NCBI GenBank assembly: GCA_963930325.1
Contig: CAWVME010000071.1
Location: 1-11,165 of the forward strand
Origin: CALXJM01 sp963930325
Lineage (GTDB): Bacteria > Bacillota > Clostridia > TANB77 > CAG-508
Direction: 5' to 3'
Length of the DNA stretch: 11,165 nt
The notes under the pieces were generated by a model. That model saw only the letters and a program-made list of their open reading frames with translations, was not told the origin of the DNA and made no database searches. The position numbers were made by a program, and so were the translations under genes. Positions 1 to 5,152 of this stretch are shown here, piece by piece (the first letter of the stretch is position 1; each line of letters starts with the position of its first letter).

Positions 1-89
1 AATATTAAAAAAGAAATAAAAAATAAAAACCTAACCATCTTAAAATTAGACAAAACTAATTATATAAGAGATGGTTAGGTTTTTTGCGC
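1..89 (+). repeat. Repeat A, copy 1, with terminator-like hairpin
   Basis: This block recurs at 1585-1673 with three substitutions (positions 14, 30 and 50 of the block). It contains a 16-bp stem, arms 25-40 and 69-84, whose core is CCTAACCATCT/AGATGGTTAGG. An inner 6-bp stem (AATTAG 44-49, CTAATT 56-61) sits within the loop. The right arm runs into six T residues and then GCGC, so it can act as an intrinsic terminator on the + strand. The left flank is also A-rich, so it could work in the other direction too. The block starts at the window edge and may be longer. It probably ends a transcript coming from the left. Confidence 0.8.
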
Positions 90-137
90 ATTTTTGAATA
101 TTATTTTGTATATTACACCCGCCAAACGAAAAACTAA

Positions 138-200
138 ACCAGTAGAACACCTGTAGGGGCGAACATTGTTCGCCCGCCATCATCGAAGGCATTGCTAATA
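138..200. repeat. Repeat B, copy 1 (TGTAGGGG palindrome)
   Basis: The block resembles 387-450 over its whole length, with shared GTAGAACAC, TGTAGGGG, CCCGCCA, AGGCATT and CTAATA segments. Its core is a 9-bp inverted repeat, GGGCGAACA (157-165) and TGTTCGCCC (167-175). Short TGTAGGGGCGAAC-type palindromes are, as I recall, common dispersed repeats in clostridial genomes. Whether this one acts as DNA or RNA is not visible here. Confidence 0.75.
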
Positions 201-211
201 CATTCTATAAG

Positions 212-357
212 CGAAATAACAGCATTATGTGAAAAATATGCGTCCTCCAAGGCGTTTAAGAAAGAAGAAAAAATAAATATAGAAACACACTAAAATAAAG
301 AAAAAGGAAAAATTGCTCCAAGGTCGGCCTCATTTTCCACATAAAGACTGTTATTTC
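212..357. mobile_element. MITE-like element with terminal inverted repeats
   Basis: The left end starts CGAAATAACAG at 212. The right end, read on the - strand from 357, starts GAAATAACAG and continues through a TTATGTG-like segment into an A-run. The two ends match over about 26 positions with one gap and two mismatches. TAAG flanks both sides (208-211 and 358-361) and could be a 4-bp target duplication. The interior holds no coding sequence. The left ~60 bp recur alone at 1750-1812 with nearly the same sequence. Size, terminal inverted repeats and lack of coding capacity fit a non-autonomous miniature element. No partner transposase is in the window, so the mobile nature is inferred. Confidence 0.5.
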
Positions 358-386
358 TAAGAAAAAATAATTGCAAATAACTTAGC

Positions 387-450
387 AAAACCGTAGAACA
401 CATGTAGGGGAGAACATTGTTCTCCCGCCACTTCGCAGGCATTACTAATA
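387..450. repeat. Repeat B, copy 2 (TGTAGGGG palindrome)
   Basis: Second copy of the block at 138-200, lying just upstream of the pilin-like gene. The palindrome is GGGAGAACA (408-416) and TGTTCTCCC (418-426). Relative to copy 1 the C:G pair at the fourth stem position has become A:T on both sides, so pairing is kept. Confidence 0.75.
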
Positions 451-484
451 AAAATAAAAGCAAAAAAATACAAGGAGGAAACCA

Positions 485-1438
485 ATGAAAAGATTAAAAA
501 ATGCAAAAGGAATAACACTAATAGCACTAGTAATAACAATAATAATATTACTAATTCTTGCAGGAATTACATTAAATGTACTATGGGGAGAAGGAGGAAT
601 AATACAGCAAGCAGAACAAGCACGAGACGAATGGGAAAGAGCAGAAATAGAAGAAAAAGAACAAATGCTAAAAGCAGAAGCAAAAATACTAGAAACACAA
701 AACAACACAAAGCATGAAATGTTAGAATACTATATAGACGGAGTACCAATACCCAAAGGATTTGTATATAAAGAAGGAACCAAAGAAACAGGCCTAATAA
801 TAATAAACAAAGAAGACGAAAATGAATTTGTATGGGTACCCAAAAGCAAAGAAGAAGCAGAAGAAGACTTAAAAAGTGAAAGTGACTTATTACTAAACAA
901 TCCAGACTATCCAGAAGGGCAAAAACTATATGCAAGCATAAAAGAATATGGAGGGTACTATGCAGCAAGATACCGAGCAGGAGCAGATGTAGAAATAACA
1001 TCAGTAGAACAAGCAGACCAAAAAGTATATTCAAAACCAGGAAAATACCCATACACAAATGTATCACCAGCAAAAATAATACGACTATCAAAAAGTATGT
1101 ATCCAGAAACAGAAGAAAACACAACAGGTGCAATATCCACATATACACTTACGTGGACAAACTTGTATGATATAAATGAAAAAATTGGCTTAGATTGGAA
1201 CGAGGATGATCTTACTAGAACAGAATATGCAGAATATGCATATGTAATAGAGTATCCTATTAATGACAGGAAAAGTACACTATTTTTATATGTTTTTTTA
1301 GACAAAGATTCTGGAAAAATATACGGTATCAATCATACTATAATTGGTGACAGTTCATTGGAAGAATTAATGAATATTGATTTTACTAGAAATAATTCAA
1401 CCTTCAGACCTTTGCTATACATAAAACTACCTGAATAA
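485..1438 (+). CDS. Prepilin-like surface protein with FGE/C-type-lectin-like domain
   Basis: This 317-residue protein begins at an ATG 6 bases after AAGGAGG (472-478). Residues 1-9 (MKRLKNAKG) are a short basic leader ending in Gly, followed by a hydrophobic segment (10-33) starting ITLIALV. This matches a class III (type IV pilin-like) signal cleaved after G9, but mature position 5 is Ala14 rather than the usual Glu. Residues 38-72 are charged and likely coiled coil. The rest contains FVWVP (115-119), GGYYAARYRAG (156-166) and a closing FRPLLYIKL (307-315). I associate this set with clostridial pilin-like proteins carrying a formylglycine-generating-enzyme/C-type-lectin-like domain; that assignment is from memory and tentative. 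Catalysis is unlikely and a surface binding or display role is inferred. Codon use shifts near residue 222: A-ending codons dominate before it, mixed codons follow. No clear promoter is visible, and repeats flank both sides. Confidence 0.85.
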   Translation: MKRLKNAKGITLIALVITIIILLILAGITLNVLWGEGGIIQQAEQARDEWERAEIEEKEQMLKAEAKILETQNNTKHEMLEYYIDGVPIPKGFVYKEGTKETGLIIINKEDENEFVWVPKSKEEAEEDLKSESDLLLNNPDYPEGQKLYASIKEYGGYYAARYRAGADVEITSVEQADQKVYSKPGKYPYTNVSPAKIIRLSKSMYPETEENTTGAISTYTLTWTNLYDINEKIGLDWNEDDLTRTEYAEYAYVIEYPINDRKSTLFLYVFLDKDSGKIYGINHTIIGDSSLEELMNIDFTRNNSTFRPLLYIKLPE

Positions 1439-1464
1439 ATACACATAGAAAAAATCCAAACCCC

Positions 1465-1668
1465 TTGCAAAAAAATAAAATAATATGGTAATATATAAAT
1501 ATAAAAGAGAAAAAAGATAAAGTGGAAAAACAAATGAAGACTGCAAACCGTTGGGGCTGTAACACACACGCACACACACAAGTAAATATTAAAAAAGGAA
1601 TAAAAAATAAAAATCTAACCATCTTAAAATTAGGCAAAACTAATTATATAAGAGATGGTTAGGTTTTT
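1465..1668 (+). ncRNA. Possible short transcript (sRNA or small ORF) between promoter-like site and terminator
   Basis: A promoter-like pair, TTGCAA (1465-1470) and TAATAT (1489-1494) with an 18-base spacer, lies 26 bases after the pilin-like gene. Downstream come a short GC-richer segment (about 1540-1560), a CA dinucleotide run with one G interruption (1562-1580), and the terminator-like hairpin of repeat A copy 2 (stem 1609-1668). A 42-codon ORF starts at ATG 1534 (MKTANRWGCNTHAHTQV...) and ends inside the hairpin. It has only a weak GTGGA ribosome binding site. The segment could be a small RNA, a short peptide gene, or the remains of a leader. I recognise no known RNA family. Confidence 0.3.
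1562..1580. repeat. CA dinucleotide tract
   Basis: About nine CA units in a row, broken by a single G at 1570. Such tracts are prone to slipped-strand length change. This one is outside any confident gene, directly ahead of repeat A copy 2. Confidence 0.85.
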
Positions 1669-1673
1669 TGCGC
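1585..1673 (+). repeat. Repeat A, copy 2, with terminator-like hairpin
   Basis: This is nearly identical to 1-89. Stem arms are 1609-1624 and 1653-1668, followed by a T-run and GCGC. The change at block position 30 (C to T) turns one C:G pair into a T:G wobble, so the stem still forms. It likely terminates transcription arriving from the pilin-like gene or the short transcript before it, insulating the glycolytic operon. Confidence 0.8.
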
Positions 1674-1679
1674 TTTCTA

Positions 1680-1745
1680 AAAAATTGCACAGAACTTGTA
1701 GGGGTAAGCATCGTTTGCCCGCACTTCGAAGAAATCGCTAAAACA
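1680..1745. repeat. Repeat B, copy 3 (TGTAGGGG palindrome, diverged)
   Basis: TTGTAGGGG is followed by an 8-bp imperfect stem, arms 1702-1709 and 1713-1720. Two positions have become G:T wobbles, while CCCGC and the downstream CTTCG and CTAA fragments are still recognisable. It follows repeat A copy 2, the same order as at 1-200. Confidence 0.65.
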
Positions 1746-1749
1746 AAAC

Positions 1750-1812
1750 CGAAATAACAGCATTATGTGAAAAGCCTGCGTCCTCCAAGGCGTTAAAGAA
1801 AGAAGAAAAATA
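1750..1812. repeat. Repeat C: solo left end of the MITE-like element
   Basis: The segment from CGAAATAACAG through TGCGTCCTCCAAGGCG to AAAGAAGAAAAA repeats 212-275 with few differences. No matching right terminal inverted repeat follows, so this is either a truncated element or a shared unit of the flanking repeat set. It ends just before the gap promoter region. Confidence 0.7.
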
Positions 1813-1845
1813 ATTAATAATGCCAATCATTTTTTTAGAGAATAC

Positions 1846-1874
1846 TTGCAAAGTGTTCTCTTTTGTTATAAAAT
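1846..1874 (+). promoter_or_regulatory. Probable promoter of the gap operon
   Basis: TTGCAA (1846-1851) and TAAAAT (1869-1874) are separated by 17 bases, a sigma-A-like arrangement about 100 bases before gap. The -35 box lies in the middle of an inverted repeat, AGAGAATAC (1837-1845) and GTGTTCTCT (1853-1861), with one mismatch in nine. It could be a repressor site. Because TTTTGTT follows, it could instead be a weak terminator of upstream transcription. Confidence 0.55.
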
Positions 1875-1890
1875 GATACCGATAAATAGA

Positions 1891-1956
1891 GTATATTTTT
1901 TGGGTCTTGGAAATACTAAAAAATATACAAAGAATTTAAGATACGATTTTCGTATC
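1891..1956 (+). promoter_or_regulatory. Structured leader of gap: two hairpins before the ribosome binding site
   Basis: GTATATTTTTT (1891-1901) and AAAAAATATAC (1918-1928) are a perfect 11-bp inverted repeat; a G:U and a G:C pair can extend it to 13. A second perfect stem, GATACG (1940-1945) and CGTATC (1951-1956), has an ATTTT loop and ends four bases before TGGAGG (1961-1966). With the promoter above, both would lie within the 5' untranslated mRNA. They could protect the 5' end, control translation, or be DNA operators. I match them to no riboswitch family. Confidence 0.5.
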
Positions 1957-1973
1957 AGAATGGAGGATTTTAA

Positions 1974-2984
1974 ATGTCAATAAAAATAGGAATTAATGGT
2001 TTTGGAAGAATTGGAAATTTAACATTCCAAGCAGCTTTAGAAAAAGGAGATGTAGAAGTTGTTTCTATCAATGATCCATTTATTAGCGCAGATTATATGG
2101 CATACATTGTGAAATTTGATACAGTTCATGGAAGATTTAAAGGAGAAGTAAAAGCAGAAGATGGCAAATTAATTGTTAATGGCAAAGAAATTAAAGTATA
2201 TAATGAAACAGATCCAAAAAATATTCCTTGGGGAGCTGATGGAGTAGAGTATGTTCTAGAATGTTCAGGAGTATTTACTACTATTGAAAAAGCAAATGCT
2301 CATCTAGAAGGAGGAGCAAAAAAAGTTGTTATTAGTGCACCATCAAAAGATGCACCTATGTTTGTTATGGGAGTTAACAATGATAAATACACAAGTGATA
2401 TGAACATTGTATCAAATGCATCATGCACAACTAACTGTTTAGCCCCACTTGCAAAAGTAATTAATGACAATTTTGGTATTACAGAAGGACTTATGACAAC
2501 AGTTCATTCTACTACTGCAACACAAAAAACAGTAGATGGAGCTTCAAAAAAAGATTGGAGAGGTGGAAGAGCTGCTTCAGCTAATATCATTCCATCTTCT
2601 ACTGGAGCAGCAAAAGCTGTTGGAAAAGTAATCCCAGAATTGAATGGAAAATTAACTGGAATGGCGTTTAGAGTTCCTACAGTAGATGTTTCAGTTGTAG
2701 ATTTAACATGTAATTTAGCAAAATCTGCAACTTATGAAGAAATTTGTGATGCTGTAAAAAAAGCTTCTGAAAATGAACTAAAAGGAATTCTGGAATATGT
2801 AGATGAAGACTTAGTATCATCTGACTTTATTCATGACAGTCATACATCTATTTTTGACAGTAAAGCAGGTATTGCATTAACAGATAAATTTGTAAAGCTA
2901 GTTGCTTGGTATGATAATGAATGGGGATATTCAAACAAATTAGTAGATTTAGCAAGATACATGTATAGTGTAGATCATAAATAG
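1974..2984 (+). CDS. gap: Glyceraldehyde-3-phosphate dehydrogenase, type I
   Basis: This cytoplasmic glycolytic enzyme oxidises glyceraldehyde 3-phosphate with phosphate and NAD+ to 1,3-bisphosphoglycerate. The 336 residues are the usual length. The N-terminal Rossmann domain opens with INGFGRIG (7-14). Asp34 in SINDP sits at the end of the second strand, where an acidic residue favours NAD+ over NADP+. The catalytic cysteine is Cys151 in SNASCTTNC, and His178 in TTVHS is the general base. The C-terminal WYDNEWGYS signature is at 312-320. The start is supported by TGGAGG seven bases upstream. It is the first gene of the gap-pgk-tpi-gpmI cluster and is set apart from pgk by 154 bases with a strong hairpin. 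No CggR-type regulator gene precedes it in the window. Confidence 0.98.
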   Translation: MSIKIGINGFGRIGNLTFQAALEKGDVEVVSINDPFISADYMAYIVKFDTVHGRFKGEVKAEDGKLIVNGKEIKVYNETDPKNIPWGADGVEYVLECSGVFTTIEKANAHLEGGAKKVVISAPSKDAPMFVMGVNNDKYTSDMNIVSNASCTTNCLAPLAKVINDNFGITEGLMTTVHSTTATQKTVDGASKKDWRGGRAASANIIPSSTGAAKAVGKVIPELNGKLTGMAFRVPTVDVSVVDLTCNLAKSATYEEICDAVKKASENELKGILEYVDEDLVSSDFIHDSHTSIFDSKAGIALTDKFVKLVAWYDNEWGYSNKLVDLARYMYSVDHK

Positions 2985-2987
2985 AAA

Positions 2988-3017
2988 ACTTTAGGCGAGA
3001 TGTATCTCGCCTAAAGT
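2988..3017 (+). promoter_or_regulatory. Perfect 13-bp hairpin between gap and pgk
   Basis: ACTTTAGGCGAGA (2988-3000) and TCTCGCCTAAAGT (3005-3017) pair perfectly around a TGTA loop, starting three bases after the gap stop codon. No T-run follows on the + strand, so it is not a standard intrinsic terminator. A 3'-end mRNA-stabilising or processing structure for gap is more likely. The rest of the spacer (3018-3138) holds a 16-bp perfect palindrome centred on CAATTG (3037-3052) and GTACA/TGTAC (3074-3078, 3085-3089), but no convincing second promoter. Confidence 0.7.
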
Positions 3018-3138
3018 AAATATAAGCGGAATAGTGAAAAACAATTGTTTTTAGTATTGTGGCAATTAAGAACGTACAGATTAATGTACTTAAATAGCAT
3101 AAAATTGCATGATACTTGAAACAGAAAGGAATTGTAAT

Positions 3139-4329
3139 ATGAATAAAAAAACTGTAAGAGATTTAGATGTAACGGGAAAAAAAGTTCTTGTTAGATGCGA
3201 CTTTAATGTTCCACAAGATATAGAAACAGGGGAAATTACAGATAATAGAAGAATTGTTGGAGCATTAGAAACAATTCAATATTTAATAAATCACAATGCA
3301 AAAGTAATTTTATGTTCTCATTTGGGAAGGCCAAAAGGAGAAGTAAATCCTAAATATTCTTTAAAATTAGTAGCAAAAGAATTGCAAAGATTATTAGGAA
3401 AAGAAGTTAAAATGGCACAAGATATTGTAGGAGAAAGTGCAAAAGAATTAACTTCTAATATGAAAGATGGAGAAATTGTTCTACTAGAGAATGTTCGATA
3501 TGATGCAAGAGAAGAAAAAAATGATGAAGAATTTTCAAAAGAATTAGCAAGTTTAGCAGACATTTATGTTAATGATGCTTTCGGTACAGCTCATAGAGCA
3601 CATAGTTCTACAGCAGGGGTTGCAAAATTTTTACCAGCTGTATCTGGTTTTTTAATCGAAAAAGAAATTGAGTTTTTAGGAACTACGTTAGAAAATCCTC
3701 AAAGACCGTTTGTGGCTATTTTAGGAGGAGCAAAAGTATCAGACAAAATTGGAGTTATTGAAAGCTTATTAGAAAAGGTAGATACTCTCATTATTGGTGG
3801 AGGAATGGCATATACTTTTATGAAAGCTCAAGGATTTCAAATAGGAAATTCTTTATGTGAAGATGACAAATTAGACCTTGCTTTAGAAATCATGGAAAGA
3901 GCAAAACAAAGGAATATAAAATTTTTGTTACCAGTAGATAATCACATTTCAACCGAATATTCTAATGATGGAGAAGACAAATTCATAGATGCAGGCTCTA
4001 TTCCACAAGGATGGGAAGGACTAGATATAGGTCCAAAAACAATTGAACTTTTTGAAAAAGCATTAGAAAATGCAAAAACAATCATATGGAATGGACCTCT
4101 TGGTGTTTGTGAATTTGAAAAGTTTAGGACAGGAACTTATGAAATTGCAAAATTAATTGCAAAAACAGGAGCTACTACAATTATTGGTGGAGGAGATTCC
4201 GCAGCCGCTATAGAAAAAATGGGGTTAGCTGATAAAATGTCACACATTTCAACTGGAGGAGGAGCATCTTTGGAATTTCTAGAGGGAAAAAAATTACCAG
4301 GAATAGAATGTTTATTAGATAAAGAATAA
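3139..4329 (+). CDS. pgk: Phosphoglycerate kinase
   Basis: It transfers phosphate from 1,3-bisphosphoglycerate to ADP, giving 3-phosphoglycerate and ATP, the first substrate-level ATP step of glycolysis. With the start at MNKKTV the protein has 396 residues, normal for bacterial Pgk. An in-frame ATG 30 bases earlier was not chosen, because AAAGGA (3125-3130) lies eight bases before the one used. Substrate-binding RCDFNVP is at 19-25 and SHLGRP at 60-65. NDAFGTAHRAHSS is in the N-domain, and the nucleotide loop GGGDS is at 350-354, followed by STGGGASLE. It sits between gap and tpiA, 47 bases before tpiA. Confidence 0.98.
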   Translation: MNKKTVRDLDVTGKKVLVRCDFNVPQDIETGEITDNRRIVGALETIQYLINHNAKVILCSHLGRPKGEVNPKYSLKLVAKELQRLLGKEVKMAQDIVGESAKELTSNMKDGEIVLLENVRYDAREEKNDEEFSKELASLADIYVNDAFGTAHRAHSSTAGVAKFLPAVSGFLIEKEIEFLGTTLENPQRPFVAILGGAKVSDKIGVIESLLEKVDTLIIGGGMAYTFMKAQGFQIGNSLCEDDKLDLALEIMERAKQRNIKFLLPVDNHISTEYSNDGEDKFIDAGSIPQGWEGLDIGPKTIELFEKALENAKTIIWNGPLGVCEFEKFRTGTYEIAKLIAKTGATTIIGGGDSAAAIEKMGLADKMSHISTGGGASLEFLEGKKLPGIECLLDKE

Positions 4330-4376
4330 ATCTTTTTAATTGTAATAGATTTTATTCAAGAAAGGAATAAATTTTT

Positions 4377-5126
4377 ATGCGAAAAAAAGTTATTGCAGGC
4401 AATTGGAAAATGAATAAATTACCAAATGAGGCTATAAACTTTATAGAAGAAATTGCACCCAGAATTAAGAATACGGAAAATGAAGTAATACTTTGTGTTC
4501 CATATATTGACTTGTTTTATTCTTTAATGGCTGCACAGGGAACTAATATAAAAATAGGAGCACAAAATATTCATTTTGAAGAGAAAGGTGCTTATACAGG
4601 GGAGATATCTGGTCCTATGTTAAAATCTATAGGTGTCCAATATGTTATTATCGGACATTCTGAAAGAAGACAATATTTTGCAGAAACAGATGAAATAGTG
4701 AATAAAAAAATAAAAGCAGCACTTAAATATGAATTAAATCCAATTGTATGTGTGGGAGAAACTAAGCAACAAAGAGAACAAGGAATGGCAACAAAAGTAA
4801 TTGAAGAACAGACTAAAAAAGCATTGGAAGGATTAAACGGAGAAGAGGTTTCAAAAATTATTGTTGCTTACGAACCAATTTGGGCAATAGGAACTGGAGA
4901 AACAGCAACTGTGGAAAATGCAAATGAAAGTATAAAAGTAATTCGTAATCAAATTGAACATATGTATGGAAAAGATATAGCAGAAAAAATAATTATACAA
5001 TATGGAGGCAGTGTAAAATCGACTAATGCCAAAGAGCTATTCAATGCTTCTGATATTGATGGAGGATTAGTAGGAGGAGCAAGTTTAATACCAGAAGAAT
5101 TTGCCAATATTATAAATGCAGTATAG
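4377..5126 (+). CDS. tpiA: Triosephosphate isomerase
   Basis: It interconverts dihydroxyacetone phosphate and glyceraldehyde 3-phosphate in the cytoplasm. The 249 residues form the usual single TIM barrel. The catalytic set is complete: Asn9 and Lys11 in AGNWKMN, His94 in IIGHSERR, Glu166 in AYEPIWAIGTG. The phosphate-binding YGGSV and GGLVGGAS segments lie near the C-terminus. The ATG follows AAAGGA by ten bases, a slightly long spacing. It is 26 bases upstream of gpmI and reads as a middle gene of the operon. Confidence 0.98.
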   Translation: MRKKVIAGNWKMNKLPNEAINFIEEIAPRIKNTENEVILCVPYIDLFYSLMAAQGTNIKIGAQNIHFEEKGAYTGEISGPMLKSIGVQYVIIGHSERRQYFAETDEIVNKKIKAALKYELNPIVCVGETKQQREQGMATKVIEEQTKKALEGLNGEEVSKIIVAYEPIWAIGTGETATVENANESIKVIRNQIEHMYGKDIAEKIIIQYGGSVKSTNAKELFNASDIDGGLVGGASLIPEEFANIINAV

Positions 5127-5152
5127 AAAAAGAAGGAAGAAGAGGAAAATAT

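Noticed and set aside
567..1148. Long open frame of 193 codons on the - strand opposite the pilin-like gene
   Set aside because: It is rich in Leu/Phe/Val only because it is the complement of A-ending codons, and it has no homologous motif. The + strand gene has a clear ribosome binding site and signal segment.
1..1812. CRISPR array
   Set aside because: Repeats are few, unevenly spaced, of three different kinds, and have no uniform spacers. No cas gene is present.
2988..3017. Calling the gap-pgk hairpin an intrinsic terminator
   Set aside because: The + strand after the stem is AAATATAAG, with no T-run, so transcription probably continues into pgk.
3109..3138. Upstream in-frame ATG for pgk adding ten residues
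   Set aside because: The AAAGGA site is eight bases before the later ATG, and Pgk proteins normally begin close to the KTVRDLDV segment.
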